DNA of 64,000 nt from CATQHS01 sp963422655 (GCA_963422655.1 OY730440.1:1736001-1800000), one strand, 5' to 3'; counted from the first letter of the stretch, positions 50,166 to 59,239 are shown. Notes: a model not told the origin generated them from the letters alone. Made by a program: numbers and translations.

Positions 50166-51047
50166 TCAGCCGGCGGCGCCGGCGGAGCGTTCGTAACGCC
50201 GTGACAGCAGGTTGAGGCAGAGCACGGTCAGCCCGAGCAGCACGCCGGGCAGGATGGTGAGCCACCACGAGACGGCCAGCAGGTCGCGGCCCTGCGCGAT
50301 CAGCAGCCCCCAAGTGGTGTCGGGTGGCTGCACGCCCACGCCGAGGAAGCTCAGTCCGGCCTCGGCCAGCATCACATGGCCGATCTCTATCACAGCCAGG
50401 ACCAGGATGCGGGGCGCGATGTTGGGGAGCATGTGCGATACCAGCACCGTGGGCGTGGTGCAGCCCACCGCGATCGACGCCTCGATGAACTGCGACTGGC
50501 GCAGGCGTAGGGCCTCGGCTCTCACCACCCGCGCGAATATGGGCCAAACCAGCGTGGGCAGCACGATCAGCAGGATGGTGACGCTGGGCCCCAATATGCT
50601 CAGCAGCAAGATGGCTACGAGAAACATCGGCATGGCGGTCTGGGCTTCGCTCAGGCGCGACACGAACCGGTCGACGATCCCTCCGAAGTAGCCAGCCGCC
50701 AGTCCGAGCATCACGCCGAAGATCATGGCGATTCCAGTGGCGATCACGGCGATCATCAGGGTGAGCCGGGCCCCGTGAATCATCTGGGAGAACAGGTCCT
50801 TACCCAGCGATCCGGTGCCGGCCCAGTGGTAGCCGTCGGATGACTCGCTCAGAGGGGGCAGCAGCCGGGCTCTCAGGTTCTGGCGTTCCGGTTCGTGCGG
50901 AGCGAACAATCCCGGCGCCAGGGCCCAAGCCACCATCAGGCCCACGAAGCCGGCCGGTAACCACCACAGCCGCGCCCCCACTGCCCCCGCCAGCCGGCGC
51001 AGGGATTCGACCGGGGTCGGAGCGGTCCCGGCCACGGTGGCGGTCAC
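50166..51047 (-). CDS. dipeptide ABC transporter permease, DppC type
   Basis: A 293-residue permease with six predicted helices. A first helix lies near residue 30 (LWWLPAGFVGLMVAWALAPG, partial), then the substrate-exit loop HYWAGTGSLGKDLFSQMIHGAR region (seen as YHWAGTGSLGKDLFSQ). The EAA-type loop is EASIAVGCTTPTVLVSHMLPNIAP near residue 190. Four bp after the DppB stop. Confidence 0.92.
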   Translation of the reverse strand: MTATVAGTAPTPVESLRRLAGAVGARLWWLPAGFVGLMVAWALAPGLFAPHEPERQNLRARLLPPLSESSDGYHWAGTGSLGKDLFSQMIHGARLTLMIAVIATGIAMIFGVMLGLAAGYFGGIVDRFVSRLSEAQTAMPMFLVAILLLSILGPSVTILLIVLPTLVWPIFARVVRAEALRLRQSQFIEASIAVGCTTPTVLVSHMLPNIAPRILVLAVIEIGHVMLAEAGLSFLGVGVQPPDTTWGLLIAQGRDLLAVSWWLTILPGVLLGLTVLCLNLLSRRYERSAGAAG

Positions 51048-51051
51048 GGCG

Positions 51052-52041
51052 TCACCCCCCGGCCACCCGCCGGTCGATGACGCGGTAGACGAGGTCCACC
51101 ACCAGGTTGGTGATGATCACGAACACTCCGGCCACGATCACCGCTGCCTGCAGGACGAAGAAGTCCTGGCGGTGAGCGGCCTTGATCATGGTGTCGCCGA
51201 TGCCGGGCCAGGCGAACACGTATTCGATGGCGAAGGCGGCCCCGCCCCACATTCGAACGTATTCCCAGCCCACGATGGTGATCATGGTGAGCCCGGAGTT
51301 GCGCAGCACGTGGCGCCACAGCACTGCCGTCGCGGCCAGGCCCTTGCTCTTGGCTACGGTGACGTAGGGCTTCGTGACCTCCTCGACGGTTGCCGATCGC
51401 ACGAGCTGGAAGATCCGGCCGCCATGGACGATCCCGAGGGTGACGGCGGGTAAGACGATGCTGTACGACTCGAACCGTCCCGAGGTCGGGAACCACCCCC
51501 GGTTCACGGCAAACACGACGATCAGCAGCAGACCGAGCCAGAAGTTCGGCACCGAAAGCGCCACGACCGACCAGAAGTTCGACACCTTGTCGAACAGGTG
51601 GCCGGGGCGGGCCCCGGCCACCACTCCCGCCACCGAGCCGGTCACCGCCGCGATGGCGATGCCGACCAAGGTCAACTCGATAGTGTCCGGCAGCGCTTCC
51701 CGCACGGCGTCGAAGGCCGGCCGCCGCTGCCAGGTCGACTCACCGAAGTTTCCGGTGAGCACATCGCCGAAGTAGTCGACGTAGCGCTCAGTGAAGGGCC
51801 GGTCGAGGCCGAAGTTGCGCCGCACCTGCTCCACTTCGGCCTCGGTGGCGTCGACCGGTGCGAAAACCAGCGCCGGATCACCCACGACGTGAGCGAGGGT
51901 GAAGATTACCGACAGCACCACGAACAGCACCACCACGCCGTCGCGCAGGCGGCGCAGAATCATCCCAGCCACCGACGCCCCGGCGGTTGCGGGACGTCGG
52001 GGCTGAGATGGTACCTGCGGCGTGAGGGAGCGGTCGGCCAA
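51052..52041 (-). CDS. dipeptide ABC transporter permease, DppB type
   Basis: A 329-residue permease. The first helix is near residue 35 (GVVVLFVVLSVIFTLAHVVG). The conserved external segment RRNFGLDRPFTERYVDYFGDVLTGNFGES (partly given) and the EAA-type loop VAKSKGLAATAVLWRHVLRNS near residue 232 are typical. The N-terminus is longer than usual; an internal Met at about residue 27 is an alternative start. It follows the binding-protein gene after 25 bp. Confidence 0.92.
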   Translation of the reverse strand: MADRSLTPQVPSQPRRPATAGASVAGMILRRLRDGVVVLFVVLSVIFTLAHVVGDPALVFAPVDATEAEVEQVRRNFGLDRPFTERYVDYFGDVLTGNFGESTWQRRPAFDAVREALPDTIELTLVGIAIAAVTGSVAGVVAGARPGHLFDKVSNFWSVVALSVPNFWLGLLLIVVFAVNRGWFPTSGRFESYSIVLPAVTLGIVHGGRIFQLVRSATVEEVTKPYVTVAKSKGLAATAVLWRHVLRNSGLTMITIVGWEYVRMWGGAAFAIEYVFAWPGIGDTMIKAAHRQDFFVLQAAVIVAGVFVIITNLVVDLVYRVIDRRVAGG

Positions 52042-52066
52042 GGAAGGCTGAGGGTCGGCTTGGCGG

Positions 52067-53692
52067 CTAGCCGGTGAAGCTCATCGAAGCCACCAGGTAC
52101 TCGTCGTCGAGCCGGGGCTCCCAGGCGAGTCGTTCACTGAGGCCGTAGATGAGGTCCTGCTGGAGCAGGTACACGGCGTGGGGGTTGGCGTTGAGCCCGG
52201 CCCATGCTTCCTGGTAGATGCGGTCACGTTCATCTTGGTCCAAAGTGGTGACACCCTGATCGAACAGGGCAGTGACCCCTTCGTCGCAGATCTTGGAGGA
52301 ACTGCCCCCACAGGTGACGTGGCTGGTGATACGGGCCGCGTCGAACCACTCGTTGGAGTTCCAGGCGTAGCGCAGGTCGAAGGCGTCGGGTTCGGTGCCG
52401 GCGATGCGTCCGGCCGAGCGAAACTCGTTCCACTCCCAGAGCCGCACGGTGGTGTCGACGCCCACATCGGTGAAGGCTTGGGCGATGTACTCCGCCGACT
52501 CCTCGGCCCGCAGGTAGCGACCGATCGGAGCGTTCATCGTGAGCTCGAAGCCGTCGGCATAGCCGGCTTCGGCCAGCAACTCCCGGGCCCGGTCGGGATC
52601 GTAGGGGAATGCCTCGAGGCTGTCGTTGTAGCCGAGCATGGTCTCGGAGAGATGCTGCGCGGCGTTGGGTCGGGCGTAGCCGCCGTAGAGGGTTTCGGCT
52701 ATCAGTTCCTTGTCCACGGCCAAGTTCAGGGCGATGCGCACCCGCGGGTCGCTCAGCTCCTTCTTGTAGGTGTTGAACTGCACGAAGCTGAACTCGGTGG
52801 CGGGCACCGACTTGGCCACGGGGACCAGATCGACCTGCTCGGGCAGGATGTCGAGCACCAGATCGACTTCTCCTGCCTGCAGAGCGGCGAGCGCGGTTTG
52901 GGCATCGGAGATGAAACGAATCTGGAAGGAGTCGATGCTCACAGCGTCACCCCAGTAGTCGGGGTTGGCCACCGCGGAGATGCTCTCGCCCCGGTTCCAC
53001 GCCTCGAACATGTAAGGCCCGGTTCCGACCGGTGCGTCGTTGATCTCGTCGCCGACGTCGAGCGGGATCATGGGAAGCTGCGCCACCTGGAGGGGCAACA
53101 CGGCGTTGATGCCGTCGGTGTTGATGTCGAGTGTGAGCTCGTCGACGGCCACAGCATCGACGATGTCGCGTATGTAGGACGAACGCTGAGTCTCGTACTC
53201 CTCGTCCAGCATCCGGTTGAGGCTGAACGCGGCGCTCTCGGCGTTGAACGCGGCGCCGTCGTGGAAGGTGACGCCGGAGCGAAGCGAGAACCTCCAAGTG
53301 TCGTCGTCGAACGCCTCGAAACTCTCGGCCAGGCCGGGGACCAGCACACCGTCGGCAGTGCGGGTGAGCAGGGTTTCGAAGATGTTGGCGGTGACCACCC
53401 GCGAGCTGCGGTCGTTCACGGCTTGGGCGTCGAGCGTCGATGGCTCCGTCGACACGGCGATGACGAGAGGAGCTACCTCAACGGGTTCCGCCGTCGTCGT
53501 GGTTGGTGCCGGTTCTGCTGTCGTGGCTGGTGCCGGTTCTGCTGTCGTGGCTGGTGCCGGTTCTGTCGTCGTGGTTGGTGCCGGTTCTGTCGTCGTCGCG
53601 TCGTCGTCGTCCCCACACCCCCCTGCGAGCAGAGCCAGCACGAACAGTGCTACCAGCGGCCCTCTCAGTCTTTGCCCGAGATGTTCTCTCAT
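52067..53692 (-). CDS. peptide/nickel-type ABC transporter substrate-binding lipoprotein
   Basis: A 541-residue family 5 binding protein. The signal peptide ends in lipobox LLAGGC with Cys26 or so, followed by four copies of a Thr/Glu/Pro/Ala octapeptide that form a spacer. The mature part begins VEVAPLVIAVSTEPSTLDAQ and shows FRLRSGVTFHDGAAFNAE (seen as FSLRSGVTFHDG) near residue 131 and the RARELLAEAGY block near 367, all typical of DppA/OppA. It starts the transporter part of the operon, 39 bp after the GlcG-like gene. Confidence 0.92.
   Translation of the reverse strand: MREHLGQRLRGPLVALFVLALLAGGCGDDDDATTTEPAPTTTTEPAPATTAEPAPATTAEPAPTTTTAEPVEVAPLVIAVSTEPSTLDAQAVNDRSSRVVTANIFETLLTRTADGVLVPGLAESFEAFDDDTWRFSLRSGVTFHDGAAFNAESAAFSLNRMLDEEYETQRSSYIRDIVDAVAVDELTLDINTDGINAVLPLQVAQLPMIPLDVGDEINDAPVGTGPYMFEAWNRGESISAVANPDYWGDAVSIDSFQIRFISDAQTALAALQAGEVDLVLDILPEQVDLVPVAKSVPATEFSFVQFNTYKKELSDPRVRIALNLAVDKELIAETLYGGYARPNAAQHLSETMLGYNDSLEAFPYDPDRARELLAEAGYADGFELTMNAPIGRYLRAEESAEYIAQAFTDVGVDTTVRLWEWNEFRSAGRIAGTEPDAFDLRYAWNSNEWFDAARITSHVTCGGSSSKICDEGVTALFDQGVTTLDQDERDRIYQEAWAGLNANPHAVYLLQQDLIYGLSERLAWEPRLDDEYLVASMSFTG
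53501..53596 (-). repeat. four 24-bp tandem repeats in the binding-protein linker
   Basis: Units start at 53501, 53525, 53549 and 53573, differing by a few bases. Each encodes an octapeptide like TTAEPAPT just after the lipid-modified cysteine. Length variation by slippage would change the tether length of the lipoprotein. Confidence 0.9.
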
Positions 53693-53731
53693 ATTTGCTT
53701 TCCTCCTTGGGTTTGTGAGCTCAGATCGTCG

Positions 53732-54154
53732 TCAGAGCTCGGGTCCGGCCGGTTCTCCGGTCCGGTGGAAATAATCCGCCGCCTCGGTTGCGATCTCGTG
53801 GTCGGTCCCGGGGGCGCCGCCGCCGACGCCGATCGCTCCGACGCACACACCGTCGGAGAAGAGCGGGACACCACCCGGGTTGACGGTGACCCCGCCGGGG
53901 ATGATCTCGACGAGGCTGGTCGGAAACATCGGCCGGTCGGCCCACTGCGCCACCAGGTCCTTGGTGGGCTTGGCGAAAGCGGCGGCGAGCCGGGCTTTGC
54001 CCATGGCCATGTAGGGCCCGTGCCAACGTTTGCCCCGCAGCACCGCCACGGGATGCCCGGCCCCGTCGTGCACTGCCACCGTGGCGTTCACTCCCCGCTC
54101 GGCTGCGATGGACCGGGCCCGCTGCACCAAGTCGAGAGCCCGCTCAGTGTCCAT
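53732..54154 (-). CDS. GlcG/HbpS family protein
   Basis: A 140-residue protein of the GlcG/HbpS family (heme- or cofactor-binding, often found beside glycolate, aromatic or alcohol oxidation genes). Typical parts are NATVAVHDGAGHPVAVLRG near residue 23, MGKARLAAAFAKPT near 51, and the C-terminal GGVPLFSDGVCVGAIGVGG. No signal peptide is seen. It overlaps the amidohydrolase gene by 11 bp. The role is probably accessory to the oxygenase or decarboxylase genes upstream; this is inference. Confidence 0.85.
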   Translation of the reverse strand: MDTERALDLVQRARSIAAERGVNATVAVHDGAGHPVAVLRGKRWHGPYMAMGKARLAAAFAKPTKDLVAQWADRPMFPTSLVEIIPGGVTVNPGGVPLFSDGVCVGAIGVGGGAPGTDHEIATEAADYFHRTGEPAGPEL

Positions 54155-55364
54155 TCCCGTTCCAGGGGTCCGATAGCAGCCGCAGGTAGCGCGCCGCGTT
54201 GCCGGCCATCAACTTGCGTAATGCCTTCTCGCCGATCACTTCACCCCAGGCGATCACGTTGTCGGTGCTGTTCGGATAGAGGCACTCGGGGTGGGGGAAG
54301 TCCGACTCGTACATCAGCACGCCATCGCCGAGCAGGTCGATCACCGCCTTGGTCATCTCGGGACCTTCGTGCTGCTCGATGGCGCAGAACACCCGGCCCA
54401 TCTCCACGTATTCGGTCGGCGTGTGGCGCAGGTCGGCCGGCACGGAGCCCTTCACGTAGTCGATCTGGCTGGTGAGTCGGATGATCCAGTGCGGCAGCCA
54501 GCCGTGACCGGTCTCCACGGTGGCCACCCGCAGATTCGGGTAGCGGTCGAGCATTCCCGACACCAGCACGTAGGAGAGCAGCCGTTCGGCGCCCCAGACG
54601 TGGGCCGCGGTTCGGGCCACGGCCACGTTGCCCCAGATGTCGCGGTAGCCGGGAAAGTAGGGCGCCTCATAGAAGAAGCTGTGGTGGACGATGGGCAGGT
54701 CGGCGTCGTTCATCGCCTGCCAGATGGGTTCGAGGTCGGGGTCGTCCACGGGCAGCCCTTCGGGCAGGACCGGCCAGACCGCGGCCAGCCACTCGTCTCC
54801 GGCGTGGCGCCGGATGGTGGCGGCGGCCCACTCGGGGTCGGCGCCGGGTGCGAGCAGCAGTCCCTTCAGTCGCCGGGGGTCGGCCGAGCAGTAATCAGCC
54901 ATGTAGCGGTGGTAGGAGCGGTACATGGCCTTGGCCAGGCCGAGGTCCAAAGCGGTGCTGCCCGGCGCCCAGGTGCCGGGGATGATGAAGTTGATGTCCA
55001 CCCCCTCGGTGTCCATGGCGGCGAGGCGACCGGTGGAGTTGGTGTGCTGGATCCCGTCGGCGATGGGTTTTACGGCCAGGTTCTCCACCCGGCCCTCCAG
55101 CGCGCCCTTGGCGCCGGCGCCGCGAGTGGCCACCGAGGCGTCGGGCTTGTGGCCGGCCACTCGGTCGTAGGGCCGTGGGTTGACGCGTACGACGCCGTAG
55201 GGGTGGGGCGGGTGGCCCCGGCCCTGGGTGGGTTTCGTCACGCGCACGTAGGGGGTGAGCTCGTCGGCTCGATCCTTGAGCTCGCGATCGCCGTAATCGA
55301 CGAGTACCTCCACCGACGGGGTGACGTGGGTGTCGACGTCGATCACTCGGTAGCCCTGTCTCAT
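54144..55364 (-). CDS. amidohydrolase 2 family protein (ACMSD/gamma-resorcylate decarboxylase-like)
   Basis: A 406-residue amidohydrolase-2 protein. YRVIDVDTHVTPSVEVLVDY at the N-terminus has D-T-H in the first metal motif; LPIVHHSFFYEAP near residue 221 gives two His; VATVETGHGWLP near 280 and MYESDFPHPECLYPNS near 360 supply the last metal Asp and substrate loop. Family members decarboxylate or hydrolyse aromatic acids, fitting a UbiD/HpaB operon. ATG 55364 overlaps the GntR stop; longer frames would run through that gene. A remote paralog is at 9.9 kb. Confidence 0.87.
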   Translation of the reverse strand: MRQGYRVIDVDTHVTPSVEVLVDYGDRELKDRADELTPYVRVTKPTQGRGHPPHPYGVVRVNPRPYDRVAGHKPDASVATRGAGAKGALEGRVENLAVKPIADGIQHTNSTGRLAAMDTEGVDINFIIPGTWAPGSTALDLGLAKAMYRSYHRYMADYCSADPRRLKGLLLAPGADPEWAAATIRRHAGDEWLAAVWPVLPEGLPVDDPDLEPIWQAMNDADLPIVHHSFFYEAPYFPGYRDIWGNVAVARTAAHVWGAERLLSYVLVSGMLDRYPNLRVATVETGHGWLPHWIIRLTSQIDYVKGSVPADLRHTPTEYVEMGRVFCAIEQHEGPEMTKAVIDLLGDGVLMYESDFPHPECLYPNSTDNVIAWGEVIGEKALRKLMAGNAARYLRLLSDPWNGNGH

Positions 55365-56113
55365 GTATTTCTTCCTGTCTCCTCGGCGGTTGATGTTGCT
55401 TCCTCTCCGGCGCCAACCGTTTCGTGCATCACGTCGATCAGGCTCTGTTCCACCTGACGGAGATGGCGACACATCTGCTCGGTGGCCAATGCGGCGTCCT
55501 GACGGACGATGGCATCGTGGATCTGCAGGTGCCCTTCGTAACCCGAGCCCACCCGGCGGCGCTGCTCGGGCGCTCGGGTGAACACCCGCCAGAAGGCCGG
55601 TTTCCTGAAGAACAACCCGAGCCCGGCCTCGTAGAGCTCGGCCAAGACGACGTTTTGCGACGCCCGCACCACGGCGCAATGAAAACTGCGGTCGGCGGTG
55701 TGGTACTGGGTTTCGTCCCGGGTGTCCATCCGGCCCAGGCATTCGGCCAGCTCGACGAGGTCGTCGGCGCTGCGGTGGGTGGCGGCCAAGCCGGCGGCGT
55801 GGATCTCGAGCAGCTTGCGCACATCGAACACCTGCTGCACCGAGGCGTCGGAGGCCCGGGCCGCGAGGTCGAGCACCCGGGGGCTGATGTCGCTGGGATG
55901 GCGTACGATCAGCCGGCCGGCGTCGCGCACCAAGAAACCGGAGGACACCAGTCCCTGAAGGGCCTCGCGCACGGTGGTGCGGCCCACGCCGAAAACTTCG
56001 CGCAGCTCGCGTTCGGAGGGCATCGCTGCACCCGGTTCGAGTCGGCCCGACAGCATCTGGCGTTTGAGCTGTTCCTGGAGCTGATCAGCGAGCGTTTCCC
56101 GGCTGAGCTTCAT
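55361..56113 (-). CDS. FadR-like GntR (FCD) transcriptional regulator
   Basis: A 250-residue regulator. The winged helix covers residues 5-75, with MPSERELREVFGVGRTTVREALQGLVSSGF as a textbook GntR recognition helix region (shown in part). The FCD domain from about 85 has metal-ligand candidates in DRSFHCAVV, EGHLQIHDAIV and MCRHLRQVE. It sits inside the operon, overlapped at both ends (ATGA with UbiD before, ATGA with the amidohydrolase after). The FCD-type operator TTGTCTGACAA in front of the operon at 59,229 is a strong candidate target. Confidence 0.92.
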   Translation of the reverse strand: MKLSRETLADQLQEQLKRQMLSGRLEPGAAMPSERELREVFGVGRTTVREALQGLVSSGFLVRDAGRLIVRHPSDISPRVLDLAARASDASVQQVFDVRKLLEIHAAGLAATHRSADDLVELAECLGRMDTRDETQYHTADRSFHCAVVRASQNVVLAELYEAGLGLFFRKPAFWRVFTRAPEQRRRVGSGYEGHLQIHDAIVRQDAALATEQMCRHLRQVEQSLIDVMHETVGAGEEATSTAEETGRNT

Positions 56114-57696
56114 CCGTGGTTCCTTTCTCGACCGGGGTCCGATTCCGGACCCGGTTGCGCCGTCCCGCCCAGGATCGTCGTAGTCGTAGCCGCGGCCGCG
56201 GCCCCGTCGGGGGCGGGGGCGGGGGTCGGGAGCCAACTCAGCACGGTGGCGCCGGAGTAGGTGGCGTCGAGAGTGCCCGGTTCGCTGGGCCGGGAGAACA
56301 CGATGCGCTCGAATTCGGTCCGGCGCTCGAAGGGCACCGAGGCGTCGAGAATCACTTTCGTGCCGATACCGGCCTGCGACGTGCGCACGTACTCGTGGCC
56401 TCGCATGCCGCCGAGCACGACCAAGTCGGAGGCGGCGTCGAACCGGGTGGCCAAGGCGTACTCCACGTCGACCGGATCGTGAAGATCGATGTCGTCGTCC
56501 ACCAGCACGATCATGTTGAGGTCCTTGAGAGCCCCGAACGCGGCCAGAGCGGCGTTGCGACCCATGCCGTCGTCGCGTTCGGATCTTTTCGACAGGGCCA
56601 TGACCAGATGGAACCGGTGGAGGCCGCCGGTAGGCAGGGCCACGTCGCTCACGATCGGGGTGACGGGTCGAACCGCCTCCGCCGCAGCCACCTCGAGAAC
56701 GTGCTTGCGCAGCACGATCGTTTCGCGACCCGCTCCGTTGATGGCGTGGTAAACGGGTTCGTCGCGGGTGGTCAAAGCGGTCACGTCGATCACCGGTGCC
56801 GGCCCGGCGGGCGAGGCGTAGCCCACGAACTCGCCGAACGGACCCTCGGTCACCGTCTCACTCACCCGGATCGAACCCTCCAGGACGATCTCGGTACAGG
56901 CGGGCACGTCCACGGCCTGTGACACGCCCGGGGTCACCGCCAGCCCCCGGCCCCGGCAACCGCCGGCGGCGCACAGCTCGTCACGGCTCTCCGGCATGAG
57001 CGCGCCCATGGTGGAAGCGGCGTAGATCAGAGCCAGATCCGTGCCGATACAGGCGGCCACTGGCAGGTCCCGTCCCAGTTCGGCGGCATGGTCGAGGGCT
57101 CGGCCCAGGTGACGCCCGTGGTCGATCTTGACCGCGACCCGGTCGGGGCCGACGAGCTGCAGCCGGTGGAAGGAGGCGTTGCGTACGCCCGTGAGGGGAT
57201 CGCGCACGATCAGCACGGCAGCGGTGACGAAACGCCCGCCGTCGGACGCGGTGTGCCTGAGCACGGGGAGTTGCTCGCCCAAGTCGATGGCGCCTTTGGA
57301 CCACACCCGCTCCTGCGCGGGCGCGCTGGGCACGGTTTCGGGCTCGATGCCGGTGTGGATGCCCCGAGCCAGGGCGGCTCGCAACTGGCGGCGGTCGAGG
57401 CCCATGGCCGTCTCCGAGGCCTGCGGTGTGGCAAAGACGTTGCCGACCACGGGTACCTCGTGGTTCTTGACGTTCTCGAAGAGCAAGGCGGCGTCGGCGT
57501 CGTGGTGTTTCATCGTTGCCGCGATCTCGAGGTCGGTGTCGACGGTGCGTGAGACCCGGGCCAACATCCCGGCTCGATCGAGTCGGCCGAGAGCGCGGCG
57601 GAACCCCGTGTCGAGCACGGCGGGCAACTCGGGCCCGCCCGGCCGGGGACCCCCAGCGGCGGCGGCGAACCCGCTCTCCGAGGCCGGAGCCGTCAC
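56110..57696 (-). CDS. UbiD family decarboxylase
   Basis: A 528-residue member of the prenylated-FMN dependent UbiD family, which reversibly decarboxylates aromatic or unsaturated acids. DADAALLFENVKNHEVPVVGN lies near residue 67; the active-site region has TEGPFGEFVGY near residue 300 with the conserved Glu, preceded by EIVLEGSIRVSETV. A C-terminal SDVALPTGGLHRFHLVMALSK and VDDDIDLHDPVDVEYALATR fit as well. GTG 57696 overlaps the HpaB stop (GTGA). The flavin prenyltransferase UbiX, needed to make the cofactor, is not in the window. Confidence 0.9.
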   Translation of the reverse strand: MTAPASESGFAAAAGGPRPGGPELPAVLDTGFRRALGRLDRAGMLARVSRTVDTDLEIAATMKHHDADAALLFENVKNHEVPVVGNVFATPQASETAMGLDRRQLRAALARGIHTGIEPETVPSAPAQERVWSKGAIDLGEQLPVLRHTASDGGRFVTAAVLIVRDPLTGVRNASFHRLQLVGPDRVAVKIDHGRHLGRALDHAAELGRDLPVAACIGTDLALIYAASTMGALMPESRDELCAAGGCRGRGLAVTPGVSQAVDVPACTEIVLEGSIRVSETVTEGPFGEFVGYASPAGPAPVIDVTALTTRDEPVYHAINGAGRETIVLRKHVLEVAAAEAVRPVTPIVSDVALPTGGLHRFHLVMALSKRSERDDGMGRNAALAAFGALKDLNMIVLVDDDIDLHDPVDVEYALATRFDAASDLVVLGGMRGHEYVRTSQAGIGTKVILDASVPFERRTEFERIVFSRPSEPGTLDATYSGATVLSWLPTPAPAPDGAAAAATTTTILGGTAQPGPESDPGRERNHG

Positions 57697-59174
57697 CGGT
57701 CGTGCTCCAGGCACTCCCGGTGCTGCGGGCCGGGTGCCTCCGCCAGGCAGCGCAACACCATGGAACGGGCCCGCTCCCAGTCGTAAGCTCGGTAGGAACG
57801 GCTCTGCACCACCGAAGCCGAACCGGCGTAGAACATCTCGTACTGGAAATGGCGGCTGGCGAGCTCCGAGCCGATCGCGTCCCAGATCAGCTTCAGCAGT
57901 GCCACCCGCCGGCCCGCGCCCACATCGGGCCAGCGTACGAAGCGCTCCAAGTCGGCGCGGGTGGTGGCGTCGTCCCAAGCCTGCTCCGACGACGGCACCT
58001 GGATCGTGGATCCCCCGGTCATCTCCCTGATGGCGAAGATGATGTCACGGTACAGCGCCGGTTGAAGCGTCATCGCGGCGTAGAGCATCTCGGGGTCGGG
58101 CCGGGCCACGCCGTGGCCGTCGATCTGGGCGTTGTACTCGGCGGCGAGCAGCAGCCCGTAGGGGACCGACACCTGGGCGGCGAGATGGCCGAGGCCGAGT
58201 TGAAGCTTCCGGTCGCCGGACTGGCCCGACCACTCGGCGAGCTGGGCCGCCAGCCCGGCCAGGAACCGGAGCTTGACGGCGTAGCGGATCTGGGCCTGGG
58301 TGTTGCCCAAGCCGTGGGCTCCGGTGCGGGTGAACTGGGCGAAGGTGATCTCGGGGTCGCGGTTCACGAACACGTGCTCGTCGGGCACGTTCACGTCGTC
58401 GAACACCACTAGTGAGTCGGTCTCGTCGAGCTCCGCCGACAAGGGGTAGTCGCCGGGGCTGGTGATGTCACGGCCGTAGGGGCGGCGCGGGTAGATCCGC
58501 AGCCGGGGATGGTTGACGGGTATCACCACCGACAGGCCGTAGTCGTCGGCTCCGGGCGGCAGCGGCTGAATGGAGCTGACGAACAGGTAGTCGGAGAGAA
58601 CGGTGGCGGTTCCCAGCATCTGCGCGCCTCGCACGATCACGCCGTCGTCGTCGGATTCGGCGATGGCCGCGTAGAGGTGCGGTTCGTACTGCTCGTGCGG
58701 TCCCTTGGACCGGTCGATCTGGGGGTGGATGATCGTGTAGGTGAGGTAGAGGTCTTCGTCGCGGGCTCGTTCGTAGAAGCGCACCACGTTGCGGGCGTAA
58801 CGATCGCCGGCTTTGGCGAAGGTGTCGGGCGAACCGGCAAACCCGGCGAAGAAGGAAGCCACATGGTCGGGAGAGCGGCCCAGGAAGCCGTAGCTGAGCT
58901 CCGACCACGCCTCTATAGCGAGCCGCCGGCGGCGCAGGTCGTCTACCGAGCGTGGTACCAGCCAGCTCATGTTCACGGGCCGGCCGTCGGTGGGCGATTC
59001 GTATGTCATGAGCTCGCGGTTATCGGGGTCCGACGAGAAGTCGTAGAGCCGGGCCACGGTTCCCACGCTGCCGGTGAAGGCAGGATGGGTGGTGACGTCA
59101 TCTACCGGCGCACCGTCGAGGATGACGTTGCGTCCGTCTTTCAACGACTCGATGTAGGAATCACCAGTGCGCAT
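57693..59174 (-). CDS. 4-hydroxyphenylacetate 3-monooxygenase oxygenase-type (HpaB/PvcC) flavin monooxygenase
   Basis: A 493-residue FADH2-dependent monooxygenase of the HpaB family, which hydroxylates phenols next to an existing hydroxyl. TGDSYIESLKDGRNVILDG opens the domain; PQIDRSKGP near residue 151, the GVIVRGAQMLGTAT stretch near 177 and VFDDVNVPDEHVF near 258 are family hallmarks, and EMTGGSTIQVPSS near 385 belongs to the C-terminal part. The reductase HpaC is not encoded nearby. First gene of the leftward operon; a FadR-type operator lies 55-65 bp upstream. Confidence 0.9.
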   Translation of the reverse strand: MRTGDSYIESLKDGRNVILDGAPVDDVTTHPAFTGSVGTVARLYDFSSDPDNRELMTYESPTDGRPVNMSWLVPRSVDDLRRRRLAIEAWSELSYGFLGRSPDHVASFFAGFAGSPDTFAKAGDRYARNVVRFYERARDEDLYLTYTIIHPQIDRSKGPHEQYEPHLYAAIAESDDDGVIVRGAQMLGTATVLSDYLFVSSIQPLPPGADDYGLSVVIPVNHPRLRIYPRRPYGRDITSPGDYPLSAELDETDSLVVFDDVNVPDEHVFVNRDPEITFAQFTRTGAHGLGNTQAQIRYAVKLRFLAGLAAQLAEWSGQSGDRKLQLGLGHLAAQVSVPYGLLLAAEYNAQIDGHGVARPDPEMLYAAMTLQPALYRDIIFAIREMTGGSTIQVPSSEQAWDDATTRADLERFVRWPDVGAGRRVALLKLIWDAIGSELASRHFQYEMFYAGSASVVQSRSYRAYDWERARSMVLRCLAEAPGPQHRECLEHDR

Positions 59175-59228
59175 CCGTCCCCCCGGAAATCCGGAGTCTA
59201 CCCAACGATAGCCTGTTGTCCTGCCCGA

Positions 59229-59239
59229 TTGTCTGACAA
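59229..59239. promoter_or_regulatory. FCD-GntR operator TTGTCTGACAA
   Basis: An 11-bp near-perfect palindrome that fits the TnGTnnnACnA consensus of FadR-type regulators exactly. It lies in the 102-bp space between the divergent hpaB-like and MFS genes, 55 bp before the former and 37 bp before the latter. Confidence 0.65.

Noticed and set aside
52178..54475. 765-codon open frame on the plus strand
   Set aside because: It runs antisense through the peptide-binding and GlcG genes; the His/Gly/Arg-rich translation has no domain.
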